Shown in pieces: positions 1 to 8,867 of a DNA stretch of 51,345 nucleotides. The notes below the pieces were generated by a model. The model searched no databases, was not told the DNA's origin, and saw only the letters and a list, made by a program, of their open reading frames with translations. Position numbers and translations under genes: made by a program. Each line of letters starts with the position of its first letter. The first letter of the stretch is position 1. Source of the stretch: Candidatus Aminicenantes bacterium UBA1061. GTDB taxonomy: Bacteria; Acidobacteriota; Aminicenantia; Aminicenantales; Saccharicenantaceae. The DNA is taken from the NCBI GenBank assembly GCA_002316315.1, contig DCDG01000048.1, positions 1-51,345 of the forward strand. Reading direction: 5' to 3'.

Positions 1-1
1 A

Positions 2-1150
2 GCCCTGGCTGAGCTTCCCTGGTCTCTGTCCAGGCCAGAAGAGGCGGGAATGGACTCACAGCGGCTGGCGGCTCTGGACAGGCTGATGGCTGAAAGTCTG
101 GATCATCATGATTTTCCAGGTGCAGTCATCCTGGTTGCTAGACAGGGAAAAATTGTCTGGAGAAAGGCTTATGGTCAGAGCCAGCTTGTTCCGGCCGCTG
201 AACCTATGAAAATTGATATGTTATTTGATCTGGCTTCCGTTACCAAGCCAGTGGCCACAGCCACAGCTATCATGATTCTCGTCGAGCAGGGCAGGTTAAG
301 GCTCTGGGACAGAGTCAGCACCTACATTCCTGAGTTTGTTCCCTATATAAAAGAAGGTGGTCTGCCGGGTGAAGAAGCCAGGCTTTTTCACCTCTTGACT
401 CATACTTCCGGCCTGCCTCCTTATACCGACCCGGATGAAGTAGCCTCAAAATACGGCCGGCCTTGTTCCACGGAGGATCTGGTCAGGCATATCGCTACTC
501 TTAGAAAGGAATTGCCGCCAGGCCAGAAGTTTGTTTATAGCTGTTTGAACTATATTACTCTGGCCCAGATTGTTAAACTCGTCTCAGGCGAGAATCTGGC
601 TGATTTTTGCCAGAAAAATATTTTCTTACCTCTCAAGATGAAGGATACTATGTTTAATCCACCGGCACAATTAAAAACGAGATGTGTTCCAACTGAGGTA
701 ATCAACGGGGAGCCGTTGCGTGGCCTTGTCCATGACCCGCTGGCCCGTCTACAAGGAGGGATTTCCGGTAACGCCGGTCTTTTTTCCACTGCCGATGACC
801 TGGCCATTTTTGCCCAGATGATGCTTAATAAAGGTGAATTTAAGGGTATAAGGATACTCGGCCCTTTAGCGGTGGAGCGGATGACAGAAATTTTCCCACT
901 CCTAAACTCTTCCGGACGGGGTTTTGGCTGGGATCTTAACACAGATTATTCCACCGTTCGTGGTGACCTTTTCAGCTATAAATCATATGGTCACTCTGGC
1001 TATACCGGTACCTCTATCTGGATTGATCCTGAAACCCAGACAACTGTTATCTTCTTGACTAACCGGGTTCACCCTGACGATAAAGGCGAGATCATAGCGG
1101 TTAGAAGCAAGGTAGCCAATATCGTAGCTGGCTCTATCCTTAAAAAATAA
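2..1150 (+). CDS. Serine hydrolase, class C beta-lactamase-related (5' end outside window)
   Basis: This is a PF00144-type serine hydrolase (MEROPS S12-like), a family of D-Ala-D-Ala peptidases, esterases and aminohydrolases. Counting from the first internal ATG at 50, the catalytic S63-V-T-K66 tetrad (SxxK), a Tyr-Ser-Cys-Leu-Asn motif (YxN) and a His-Ser-Gly motif near the C-terminus are all present. The ATG at 50 is probably not the start: the frame is open to the window edge and reads RPEEAGMDSQRL across it, which resembles the usual run-in to this domain. I therefore treat the gene as 5' truncated, with any signal peptide lying upstream. The product is probably exported and acts on cell-wall or peptide substrates; the exact substrate cannot be read from the sequence. 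The next gene follows closely on the same strand. Confidence 0.88.
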   Translation, partial: ALAELPWSLSRPEEAGMDSQRLAALDRLMAESLDHHDFPGAVILVARQGKIVWRKAYGQSQLVPAAEPMKIDMLFDLASVTKPVATATAIMILVEQGRLRLWDRVSTYIPEFVPYIKEGGLPGEEARLFHLLTHTSGLPPYTDPDEVASKYGRPCSTEDLVRHIATLRKELPPGQKFVYSCLNYITLAQIVKLVSGENLADFCQKNIFLPLKMKDTMFNPPAQLKTRCVPTEVINGEPLRGLVHDPLARLQGGISGNAGLFSTADDLAIFAQMMLNKGEFKGIRILGPLAVERMTEIFPLLNSSGRGFGWDLNTDYSTVRGDLFSYKSYGHSGYTGTSIWIDPETQTTVIFLTNRVHPDDKGEIIAVRSKVANIVAGSILKK

Positions 1151-1218
1151 TAATGTTATCTTTGAATTTAGTTAAAAAAATTGCTATCCTTAGGGAAAAT
1201 CAGGCTGTGGAGGGAATG

Positions 1219-1740
1219 ATGCCTTCGATGAATTTTAATTTCGAAGTCAAAGTTAAGTCTGCCTATGAAGCTCTGTCCCAGGCTGTCAATTTACTTCAAA
1301 TTTATCTTAATGACCGGACGCCAGCCTCTTCTTCCGAATATTATCGGGCTAAGGGCCTGCTGCGTGAAGGAAAACTTTTTTTTGAAGAGGCACTGAAAGA
1401 GGCCAGAAAGCTTCTAGGGCCCCTACCGCCATATTCCACACCTGATTATGAGCACTGGCGGGAAGAAACAGCCAGAGATGTCAAGCTAATTCTAGGTGAT
1501 AAAGTTGATTATGAAGAGATCAAAAAAATGATGCTGATGGATTCTTGCCTGCCCAGGCTTTTTTCTCCTGAAGAACTGGAAGCTTACCTGGCTAAGTACT
1601 ATGAGGACCAGCAAAAAGGAAAAAGGAAATTAGAAAACTTAAAATGCCGGCTAGCCATTGCCCGGCTGGATGACTTAATTCGCCAGGCCGAAGATTTACT
1701 ACTTCAAGCTCAGAAAAAGCTTCAGGCTTCTCTGCTTTAA
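1219..1740 (+). CDS. Hypothetical all-helical protein
   Basis: I do not recognise this protein. It is about 174 residues, acidic/basic-rich and apparently helical throughout, with coiled-coil-like stretches at both ends and a short proline-rich turn in the middle. It has no signal peptide and no membrane segment. The frame is open from an ATG at 1153 directly after the hydrolase stop, but that codon has no ribosome binding site. A GGAGGG at 1209-1214 precedes adjacent ATGs at 1216 and 1219, so 1219 is chosen. The gene lies in the same direction as the serine hydrolase and may be co-transcribed. A structural or adaptor role is possible, but nothing in the sequence supports a specific function. 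Confidence 0.6.
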   Translation: MPSMNFNFEVKVKSAYEALSQAVNLLQIYLNDRTPASSSEYYRAKGLLREGKLFFEEALKEARKLLGPLPPYSTPDYEHWREETARDVKLILGDKVDYEEIKKMMLMDSCLPRLFSPEELEAYLAKYYEDQQKGKRKLENLKCRLAIARLDDLIRQAEDLLLQAQKKLQASLL

Positions 1741-1785
1741 GGCCAGAGACCTGCTCCTTCGGCGGCTGGCTGGCCTTTCTGTTTT
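1741..1785. terminator. Possible terminator between convergent genes
   Basis: GGCCAG at 1741-1746 can pair with CTGGCC at 1770-1775, and the right arm is followed by a T-rich tract (TTTCTGTTTT). The loop is long, about 23 nt, and may fold further. The site lies between two convergent transcription units, where a terminator is expected. The assignment rests on this pairing alone. Confidence 0.35.
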
Positions 1786-1821
1786 AATCGCTGGTTAGCG
1801 GTCAGTCAGAATCAACTTGCC

Positions 1822-2478
1822 TTATTCAAAGACCTTCTTAAAGATTTCCACAACATCCAGTGCATAATCAACTTCAGTTAAAGGGATATTTTTCTTCCTG
1901 GCAATGTCCGTAAAGCGCCCATCTTTATTTCCATCTTTAGTCACAATTAGATAATTGACATTGGGAGCTACGACTTCAATCATCCGTTCGTTATCGCTAC
2001 CCGCTGCTCCTCTTTTTGACTCACCACCGATATGAACACCAATGGTAAAAATCTTATTGGCCTGGCAGTATTCAAGCAATTTTTTGAGTCTGGCTTCTTC
2101 GGCTTCAACAGTCAGCCCGGAAGCACCCATGCCTTTTAGACTGGCACCGATAGCGAAGATAACTGTCTTATAAGGTGTTCCTTTAGGGAACCTGGTCAGG
2201 TCAGTATGGGCCTCGGCATGAAAGCCGGTACCAGATTCACGGCCACCAAGGCCAACGCCAGCAGCCAGAATCTCGACCGTAGGTACATCACAATAATCAT
2301 AGCCAATTCCTGCTTCTTCCAGAATTATATTAACGGTGGTCACATCGGGGCTCTGACCGGCCGAGGTGGTTAGAACCGGTAGTTTGGCCTTGGGTATTGT
2401 CTGGCTATGGCCAGCCGGGGTAATAAACAAGATCAGTCCCAATGAGAGCAGCAATAAAGGGAAGAATTTAATTTTCAT
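1822..2478 (-). CDS. Exported DUF6305-like protein
   Basis: This 218-residue protein begins with a clear signal peptide (about residues 1-26, ending PAGHSQ). The mature part is a single alpha/beta domain. The opening LTTSAGQSPD and the later Gly-rich IGASLKGMGASG segment match my memory of the DUF6305 family, whose function is unknown. A conserved-looking GGESKRG loop and a final Asp-rich region suggest ligand or metal binding, but no catalytic motif is evident. It is the last gene of the minus-strand run with the two C69 dipeptidases, starting 26 bp after the upstream stop. Two SD sequences precede it (see the repeat at 2480-2505). A periplasmic binding or accessory role to the dipeptidases is an inference from position. 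Confidence 0.8.
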   Translation of the reverse strand: MKIKFFPLLLLSLGLILFITPAGHSQTIPKAKLPVLTTSAGQSPDVTTVNIILEEAGIGYDYCDVPTVEILAAGVGLGGRESGTGFHAEAHTDLTRFPKGTPYKTVIFAIGASLKGMGASGLTVEAEEARLKKLLEYCQANKIFTIGVHIGGESKRGAAGSDNERMIEVVAPNVNYLIVTKDGNKDGRFTDIARKKNIPLTEVDYALDVVEIFKKVFE

Positions 2479-2479
2479 A

Positions 2480-2505
2480 GCAGATCCTCCTTGCAGATCC
2501 TCCTT
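2480..2505 (-). repeat. 13-bp tandem duplication carrying two Shine-Dalgarno sites
   Basis: GCAGATCCTCCTT occurs twice in perfect tandem at 2480-2492 and 2493-2505. Read on the minus strand, each copy contains AAGGAGG. The copy nearer the start lies about 7 nt from the ATG of the DUF6305-like gene, and the other ends at the stop codon of the preceding dipeptidase gene. Confidence 0.85.
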
Positions 2506-4244
2506 TATTTTTTCTCTTCTGGCTCAAGCATGATATCAATGGCTTCAACCGCTTTTTGCCAGATAGAGGGAAATGAGGGAAAACGCCGGTTGTAGTTTCT
2601 TTTTTCAACATCATACTGGTAAAGATGATTATACTTTACCAGTAATTGATCGCCCAGAGTCCACCAGGTCTTGACCACTGTCTGAGCGTTATTGAGACAA
2701 AAGCCGGTCAGGAATTTGGCTGCCTCTTTGGGACTTTTTTTATAGAGGTCAGCTGCCTGGCGATCAATATCTGCAATCTGATCAATAATTGCCTTTTCAT
2801 ATTTTTGCTGAGCAGCCTGAACATCCTTGATGGCTTCAGAATAAATTACCTGGGTCTGATAATCCACATAATCGAAAGCCCAGCGGGCGGAATCTCGATT
2901 TAAGACCCAGTGGTCACCAATCGAAAAAGATCTAGGCAGATCAGTCAGGCCGGCATAAAAAGGCATGTAGCAGGCGGTATCCTGGGAGCCAAAAGAGATC
3001 CAGACCAACCCCCCAACAGGGTTGGGCAACCAGCCCCGGCTCTGAGTGACAGTCGTGTATTCGGCCCGGCTATCACAGATAGTTCTGGTTTGACGATAAT
3101 AATTGGGATTCTTAAAGGGGCCACCGCGAATACCAGTCGTGGGGTCATAGGGTGTTCCATAGCTTTTATCCCTCGTAAAGTTGATGACATCTTCAACTGA
3201 TAGCTTCCGGTCAGGTTTAACCGAAAAGGGAAAATCCATATTGGGTGTAGCAGGAGAAAGTTTCAGAGAAGGAGCTACCAGATCAAAAAACCTCCACAGG
3301 CGTTGATATCTTCCCCGCGAACTCTGAGCACTTTCGTTAATAGGCGAGTAGGCTCTTTTCCAGTTAAATGGTCGCCCACTCTTCGGGTCATAGAGACCGT
3401 TCTCGACCGCACAGGAAATGACATTGGGAGAAGCCATAAAGTAATCAGGTTGGTTGAGGTCGATCTCACCAATTCTCGATTCATTGGGGCAAACACTCAC
3501 TTCATCGTCAGGAACTCGCTGGGCACACCAGACTGCTCCCGGTTTGCCACTTTTGGGTGTCCACAACGGTCCAACCGGCATGATTTCAAAGAGCCAGACC
3601 TCATTGGGGTCAGCTACGGCCAGCATTTCACCGCTGTCATGAAAGCCATAACCATATTTCTCAGCCAGTTCCCCCATAATTTTGATGGCTTCTCGAGCGG
3701 TTGTAGCTCTTTCCATAGCTATAATGGTGAGCATGGTAATATCAAAAGCAGGAGTCGGAGTTTGATTTTCAAGCTTGCGCACCACTCCAATCGTCGATTC
3801 TCCAATTGCCACCTGATTTTCATTCAGGTAGCCAAACATTCCATGGTGATAGGCATAAGTGTGGGGCACTTCGGGAATTTCCAGGCCGGTAAAATCCTTT
3901 TTGTACAGGTCCCATTTTAAACCTTCCTGAGGTGGCCAGGTCTTGAACTGGGAGATATGATAGATTTTGCGTTTCTCTCCTGCCTTATGATCAGCGGCTG
4001 GCACATGTCTCCAGGTCCAATCACACATTCCACAATCGCAGGTATGAGTGGTCATGGTTGAACCGTCGGTTGAGGCCAGTTTCCCGACCAGAATGGAAGT
4101 ACAGTTCTCAGCAGGTCGAGATATCTCCAGTTCGGCCTGCCCTTTATTGACTCCGCCGGCCAGAAAAAGAACCACCAGGCCAATTAATAAAGCAGGCAAA
4201 ATCATCCAAACAAAGGGCCTGTCTTTTTTTCGAATTAAATTCAT
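2505..4244 (-). CDS. C69-family dipeptidase, paralogue 1
   Basis: This is an N-terminal-nucleophile hydrolase of peptidase family C69 (PepD-like), 579 residues with the chosen start. A hydrophobic signal segment (about residues 11-31) is followed by a short propeptide and then C48, the presumed nucleophile exposed by processing, in the context NCTSILVGK. Next come DGSTMTTHT and a Cys-rich DCGMCDW motif, then a long body typical of the family. The frame extends 15 codons upstream, but the ATG at 4244 has GGAGG with an 8-nt spacer and begins the signal sequence, so it is preferred. The paralogue lies directly upstream and is strongly similar along its whole length, which indicates tandem duplication. 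The likely role is cleavage of dipeptides in the cell envelope. Confidence 0.92.
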   Translation of the reverse strand: MNLIRKKDRPFVWMILPALLIGLVVLFLAGGVNKGQAELEISRPAENCTSILVGKLASTDGSTMTTHTCDCGMCDWTWRHVPAADHKAGEKRKIYHISQFKTWPPQEGLKWDLYKKDFTGLEIPEVPHTYAYHHGMFGYLNENQVAIGESTIGVVRKLENQTPTPAFDITMLTIIAMERATTAREAIKIMGELAEKYGYGFHDSGEMLAVADPNEVWLFEIMPVGPLWTPKSGKPGAVWCAQRVPDDEVSVCPNESRIGEIDLNQPDYFMASPNVISCAVENGLYDPKSGRPFNWKRAYSPINESAQSSRGRYQRLWRFFDLVAPSLKLSPATPNMDFPFSVKPDRKLSVEDVINFTRDKSYGTPYDPTTGIRGGPFKNPNYYRQTRTICDSRAEYTTVTQSRGWLPNPVGGLVWISFGSQDTACYMPFYAGLTDLPRSFSIGDHWVLNRDSARWAFDYVDYQTQVIYSEAIKDVQAAQQKYEKAIIDQIADIDRQAADLYKKSPKEAAKFLTGFCLNNAQTVVKTWWTLGDQLLVKYNHLYQYDVEKRNYNRRFPSFPSIWQKAVEAIDIMLEPEEKK

Positions 4245-4301
4245 GTTCTTAACCTCCGTCTTTTTTGAGGATCTATTTATTTGTTTCATCCCGCTTCAGA
4301 T

Positions 4302-6014
4302 TTACTCCAGCAGAGCATCAACTGCCCTGACTGCTTTTTTCCAGATAGCCGGGAATTCCATTGGTTTTCTTTCGACCGTTCGGCGCTCGGCATTATAATA
4401 GCCAAAGTGGTTAAACTTAACCAGAAGCTCGTCGCCTAACTGCCACCAGGCTCTAACCACCTGCTCGGCATTGTTCAGGCAAAAGGCTGTCAATAAATCA
4501 GCCATCCTGGCCGGATTCTTTTTATAGAGATCGAGAGCTTTCTGATCAAGGTCAGGAATTTGGTTTAATGCTCCATCTTCCCATCTGGTCTGAGCCTTCT
4601 TAATTTCTTCCAGGGCAGGGGAGTAGCACACCTGAGCATGGAAATCAACATAATCAAAAGCCCAGCGGGCGGAATCGCGGTTGAGAACGAAATGATCTCC
4701 AACTCTAAAAGAACCGGGCATAGCCTTAATGCCAGCATAAAAAGGCATAAAACAGGAAGTGTCCTGGGCTCCCCAGGCCAGCCAGACAATTCCGCCAATC
4801 GGGGCGGGTAGCCAGCCGCGACATTGGGTGACGGTGGTATATTCTGCCTGTTTGACACTGATCAGCCGAGCGGAAGAGTCGTAGTTAGGATTCTGATAAG
4901 GACCACCCCTTATGCCCCGGGTCGGATCAAAGAAGGTGCCATAGCCTTTATCCCGGCAAAGAGTCATGACATCCTTAACGGACAGCTTGCGGTCAGGCTT
5001 GACTGAAAAGGGAAAATCCATATTAGGCAAGGATGGACTGAATTTGGAAGAAGGTGAGACCAGATCAAAAAAGCGCCACATTCTGGCCCGCCGCCAGTTA
5101 GAAGCAGCGCTGCCTTCAGCCGGAGAATAGGCTTTTTTCCAGCTGAATGGTTGCCCACTTTTTGGATCCCAGAGCCCGTTATCTACGGCATAAGAAATAA
5201 CATTAGCCGAAGCCATGAAGAAATCTGGTTTATTTAGATCAATTTCACCTATTCTCGATTCATTGGGGCAAATGCTCACCTCGTCATCAGGAACTCTCTG
5301 GGCACACCAGATAGCACCGGGTTGGCCGGTTTTGGGACTCCAGAGAGGACCAACCGGCATAATTTCAAAGACCCAGACCTCCTCTGGATCAGCCACGGCC
5401 AGCATTTCACCTCCATCCTCGCCACCATAGCCATATTGTTCAGCCAGAGATCCCATCAACTTTATTGCCTCTCTTGCTGTCCGGCATCTTTCCATGGCTA
5501 ACAGGGTCAGCATAGTCAGATTAAGAGCCGGGGTCGAAGTTGAATTTGACATTTTAGGCCTGTTGCCAATAGTTGATTCACCCATGGCCAGCTGCTGGTC
5601 GTTCATATAACCAAAGACCCCATGCATGTAACCGAATGTATGGGCTACTTCTGGTATTTCCACGCCAGTGAAATCTTTTTTTATCAAATCCCATTTTAGC
5701 CCCTGCTCAGGCGGCCAGGTCCTGACCTGAGAAATCCTGTACAATTTCCTTTTTTCCCCAGGTTTGTGATCAGCTGGCGGTACATAACGCCAGGTCCAGT
5801 CACACATCCCGCAGTCAGCGGTGTGGGTAGTCATGGTGGAGCCATCAACCGAAGCGTTTTTGCCCACCATGATAACTGTGCAATTATCTAAAGAGGTTAG
5901 ATAATTATCGGCTGCCGGACTGGTCGGTCCCTGCTGGCTGGCCGAGAAAATAACCAGCGAGAGAATAATAAGTCCAGCTAATCCAGCCCATCTCGATAGT
6001 TTCTTCATATTCAT
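4302..6014 (-). CDS. C69-family dipeptidase, paralogue 2
   Basis: This is a 570-residue C69 Ntn-hydrolase, the tandem paralogue of the downstream gene. It has a signal-like hydrophobic segment (about residues 8-25), a short propeptide and the presumed nucleophile C45 in NCTVIMVGK. DGSTMTTHT, DCGMCDW, MGESTIG and the C-terminal LNNAEQVV regions match the neighbour almost position for position. One visible difference is Thr-Ala-Asp-Cys here against Thr-Cys-Asp-Cys in paralogue 1, so the other copy has one more cysteine near the active site. The start has AAGGAG about 10 nt upstream. The gene sits between the M14-like hydrolase and paralogue 1, with gaps of about 113 and 57 bp. The two copies probably differ in dipeptide preference. 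Confidence 0.92.
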   Translation of the reverse strand: MNMKKLSRWAGLAGLIILSLVIFSASQQGPTSPAADNYLTSLDNCTVIMVGKNASVDGSTMTTHTADCGMCDWTWRYVPPADHKPGEKRKLYRISQVRTWPPEQGLKWDLIKKDFTGVEIPEVAHTFGYMHGVFGYMNDQQLAMGESTIGNRPKMSNSTSTPALNLTMLTLLAMERCRTAREAIKLMGSLAEQYGYGGEDGGEMLAVADPEEVWVFEIMPVGPLWSPKTGQPGAIWCAQRVPDDEVSICPNESRIGEIDLNKPDFFMASANVISYAVDNGLWDPKSGQPFSWKKAYSPAEGSAASNWRRARMWRFFDLVSPSSKFSPSLPNMDFPFSVKPDRKLSVKDVMTLCRDKGYGTFFDPTRGIRGGPYQNPNYDSSARLISVKQAEYTTVTQCRGWLPAPIGGIVWLAWGAQDTSCFMPFYAGIKAMPGSFRVGDHFVLNRDSARWAFDYVDFHAQVCYSPALEEIKKAQTRWEDGALNQIPDLDQKALDLYKKNPARMADLLTAFCLNNAEQVVRAWWQLGDELLVKFNHFGYYNAERRTVERKPMEFPAIWKKAVRAVDALLE

Positions 6015-6127
6015 AAAGGTACTACTCCTTCTGAGTTTTCAGGCTCTTATTTTTTATAGATAAGATTTCATCTTTTTCCTTTGCTGAATTCTATTAGCTG
6101 CCTGTCTACCTGCTGTTTTGCCCAATT

Positions 6128-7294
6128 TTAATCTAAGATTATTTTACCTGGCTCTGTTTCAGCCGGGTTATGGAAATAGTAACCAACACCGTTCTGAACG
6201 ACATCCCGATAACTGGGTATGTTCTGGATGATGATAGCTCTCTCCGGCGATTTTTTGGAATATTGTCGGATAATCTCCAGACTGACCGACAGGTGCTGCC
6301 CGACTCTTTTCTCCAGAGACCAACCCGACTCGTCATAGGGAACAAACAGCTTTTTCTTTTTGGCCAGGCTTAAGAGGAAATCATCCTGACCGGTCAGGAA
6401 CAATTTTTCTGTTTTTGGACCGGTTGGCTGATCAAGGAAAGGCATAGGAGCTTCCAGAAGAAAGGGAAGAGTATCAGAATAATCGCCAATTTCACGGTGT
6501 GACAGCCCGCGGAATTTTACTGGTGAAGGTTCAACATGATTTTCAAACCCTTCCCTGGATTTGACTGTCAATGAAGCTAAAGTAGCCAGGCGGATGGCTT
6601 TTTCTGGCGCAACAATGCAGTTGGTAACTGGAAACATGGTTTCTGCCCCATGAAGATCGATAGCCAGGTCAACCTGTTTCTGTCGCAGTAGCTCCATGGC
6701 CGCATAAGTGACCTGTTCCATTGGCAAGCCGTTCTTTCGACCCGGCCAGGTGCGATTGGTATTTCTAATATCCAGATAGGACAGCATCTGCTTTTCCGGG
6801 TAATGTATATAAACATCAGGGTCTGGCCACTGATCAAGGGGAGAGGCATCTCTGTTGCCCATACGGAAAGTTTTTTGACCCCAGGGGGTGGAAACTGAAA
6901 AATAGAGTGGATATCCTTCTCCTGGCCTTGTATTGAGGCCACCACTATGATTGAAATACGGTATAAGATAAAGAGTGCCTTTTTCAACCACTGCCTTTTC
7001 AATCATAATGAGTACCGACAGAAGGCCTTCGGGCTCATTGGAATGCGTGTTCCCCATGATTAAAGCGCAACCGCCTGGTTCTTTCCCCTCCAGTACATAA
7101 ACGCGAGTATCAGCCTGACTACCCCTGATCGACGGGAAAAAATCACTCAGTTTTTTGACTTCAGTAACCCCTGGACCCAGGACCAGCTGAACTTGATAAT
7201 GACGGTGCTGCCAGAGAGGCCAGCCACCGGCCATAATCAAAATAACCAAGACTACTGTCGACAGTAGTTTGAATTTGAATAGTCCTTCTTTCAT
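6128..7294 (-). CDS. M14-like zinc deacylase/carboxypeptidase (AstE/AspA type)
   Basis: This is a 388-residue protein with an N-terminal membrane anchor or signal (about residues 9-27). The succinylglutamate desuccinylase/aspartoacylase fold is indicated by H84-S-N-E87 (zinc ligands, HxxE), an N180-R181-T-W-P-G motif resembling the substrate-binding NR-WPG of the family, and D-L-H215-G as the third zinc ligand. The family cleaves amide bonds of N-acyl amino acids or C-terminal residues of peptides. With two dipeptidases downstream and a transporter upstream, processing of acylated or short peptides is the likeliest job. Its start lies 10 bp after the small membrane-protein stop, suggesting coupled translation. 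The substrate cannot be told from the sequence. Confidence 0.8.
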   Translation of the reverse strand: MKEGLFKFKLLSTVVLVILIMAGGWPLWQHRHYQVQLVLGPGVTEVKKLSDFFPSIRGSQADTRVYVLEGKEPGGCALIMGNTHSNEPEGLLSVLIMIEKAVVEKGTLYLIPYFNHSGGLNTRPGEGYPLYFSVSTPWGQKTFRMGNRDASPLDQWPDPDVYIHYPEKQMLSYLDIRNTNRTWPGRKNGLPMEQVTYAAMELLRQKQVDLAIDLHGAETMFPVTNCIVAPEKAIRLATLASLTVKSREGFENHVEPSPVKFRGLSHREIGDYSDTLPFLLEAPMPFLDQPTGPKTEKLFLTGQDDFLLSLAKKKKLFVPYDESGWSLEKRVGQHLSVSLEIIRQYSKKSPERAIIIQNIPSYRDVVQNGVGYYFHNPAETEPGKIILD

Positions 7295-7304
7295 GGTTTA
7301 CCTT

Positions 7305-7466
7305 TCATTTGAAACGGAGCAGCCGAACAATAAAGGGAATAAGAGTAATCAGGTATAGAACCACTTTATCCTTACTGGTCTTTTCTTCGATGAGATTTTT
7401 GATAGTGATGACAGTAAAAAACAGGCAGATCAGATAATAAATAACCATAATGATTTTAGCTATCAT
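7305..7466 (-). CDS. Small membrane protein, 53 aa, two transmembrane segments
   Basis: This short frame fills the gap between the transporter and the M14-like gene. It is 53 residues and starts at an ATG preceded by AAAAGGG with about 6 nt spacing. It consists of two hydrophobic segments (about residues 5-22 and 35-50) joined by a charged loop rich in Lys and Glu (IEEKTSKDK), and ends RLLRFK. The stop lies 10 bp before the next start, and its sequence partly overlaps that gene's ribosome binding site. I recognise no family. Its position straight after a permease gene suggests an accessory membrane subunit, much as the small subunit of tripartite transporters pairs with a large one, but it is shorter than those. 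This is inference from context. Confidence 0.7.
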   Translation of the reverse strand: MIAKIIMVIYYLICLFFTVITIKNLIEEKTSKDKVVLYLITLIPFIVRLLRFK

Positions 7467-7517
7467 TTTTTACCCTTTTAAAACCGATACCCATTAAACT
7501 TGCCCATCAAAATTTTT

Positions 7518-8822
7518 CTAACCGATGACCAAAAAACTTAATTTTGAACTAAAGATAACCATCAAAATCGCTACCACAGTTATCATCACCCATGGCAACC
7601 AGGCTTTTTTAATCGACGACCAATAACTGCCCTCATAGCCGGTAACAATTAAGCTCAATCGGCCAATGAGTGCAGTTGGCGGCAAGCCGTCGCCCAGTGG
7701 CCAGAGCAGGCTAAGAGCCGAGATGACTATGGTGGCATGATAACCAAGTGAATTGAGATACCAGACCAGCGGAATCCCAATGATAGCAGCTCCTCCATAG
7801 GTCAGAACGCCTTCAGAAAAGGGGATGATAATGGGCAAAAGACAGAATAAAAGGCCAAGAGGGATAATTAGCACAGAATAGGAAATAAGCCCCTTGACGC
7901 CAGAGGCCGCCATAATCTGCTGGAGCATACCAACAATGACCATTATCGAGAGTAGAGGCAGAAGCTTACTAACTGTGCTACTGGCCACCTTGATCAGATT
8001 TATTTTTACTGGACTGATGAGATAAGCAGCCAGCGAGGCTAATATAAATTCTAAAGGCAAGCCCAGAATCGGAAAAGAAAAAGGCCACAGGCGATAGGCC
8101 ACGACCAGGCCGAAAAAGACAGCAAAGGGCAGCAGCAGGCGCCACCAGTTCATGCCAGGGACGAGCTCAATCTTGTTAAGAAATTCATCTAATTCAGCTT
8201 TTTTGCCCTTCTGGCGGCCAAGGATCAAAATAGTAGCTGTCCCCAGAAGGAGCACCGGGATAGCCAGAGGCAACTCAAAACCGACGTAAGGAATAGCTGT
8301 GCCGGCACATAAAATCATGGCCCAGATATTGACGGGCGGGGCAGCCGCTGCCAGGCCAGCCAGTATAAATAGAATAGCCGGAATTTTATTCTCCTCTACT
8401 CCCAGGCCCTTAAGAGCCAGGGCGACCGGTGTCCCGACGACCAGAAGAGAAACACTACCGGCTCCGGTGAGAGCGCCAGGTATAAGAACAATGATCATCA
8501 GCAAGAAAAGCGCCAGAAATCTAAAACGGGCCAAGCCCACCACCGTTTGCCTGACTGCAAAATTAATACCGCCTGATTCCTGAATGATAGTGATAAATAA
8601 CGTGGCGGTGAAGAAAACCAGAATAACATCGAGATAGGTAAAACTGCCTTCGACCAGATGTCTGGGAATCTCAGTCAGGGGTGGGGTTCTGAAGATGGCT
8701 CCAGCCAGGGCCCCGGCCAGAGTAGCCAGAAATAAACTTATCTCGATCGATAGCTTCTTCCACTGAGCCAGGGCATAGGCTATAACCAGAACAGCGGAGA
8801 TAATTATGGTCTGATATATCAT
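7518..8822 (-). CDS. Large integral-membrane permease, ion transporter (IT)/DctM-like
   Basis: This 434-residue protein is hydrophobic throughout, with roughly 11-12 transmembrane helices. It has the two-half layout of ion-transporter-superfamily carriers (DctM, gluconate or citrate permease type). Visible features include a long first half ending in a Pro-rich re-entrant-like segment (AAAAPPVNIWAM), a cytoplasmic charged loop (GRQKGKKAELDEF), and a second half with a Gly/Pro-rich LWPLGDGLPPTALIG stretch. No binding protein is encoded in the window, so it may be a secondary carrier rather than a full TRAP system. It lies upstream of peptide-processing genes and probably imports a carboxylate or small peptide product. 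No strong ribosome binding site precedes the ATG; it follows the radical SAM gene by 45 bp. Confidence 0.75.
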   Translation of the reverse strand: MIYQTIIISAVLVIAYALAQWKKLSIEISLFLATLAGALAGAIFRTPPLTEIPRHLVEGSFTYLDVILVFFTATLFITIIQESGGINFAVRQTVVGLARFRFLALFLLMIIVLIPGALTGAGSVSLLVVGTPVALALKGLGVEENKIPAILFILAGLAAAAPPVNIWAMILCAGTAIPYVGFELPLAIPVLLLGTATILILGRQKGKKAELDEFLNKIELVPGMNWWRLLLPFAVFFGLVVAYRLWPFSFPILGLPLEFILASLAAYLISPVKINLIKVASSTVSKLLPLLSIMVIVGMLQQIMAASGVKGLISYSVLIIPLGLLFCLLPIIIPFSEGVLTYGGAAIIGIPLVWYLNSLGYHATIVISALSLLWPLGDGLPPTALIGRLSLIVTGYEGSYWSSIKKAWLPWVMITVVAILMVIFSSKLSFLVIG

Positions 8823-8867
8823 TTGAATGAATCTTACTTTTTTATCCCGAGTAAGGCAATAAAAATT

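Noticed and set aside
3303..3920. 205-codon open frame on the plus strand inside C69 paralogue 1
   Set aside because: It is antisense to a gene with clear family motifs, has no SD, and a similar shadow appears opposite the paralogue because the two genes are alike.
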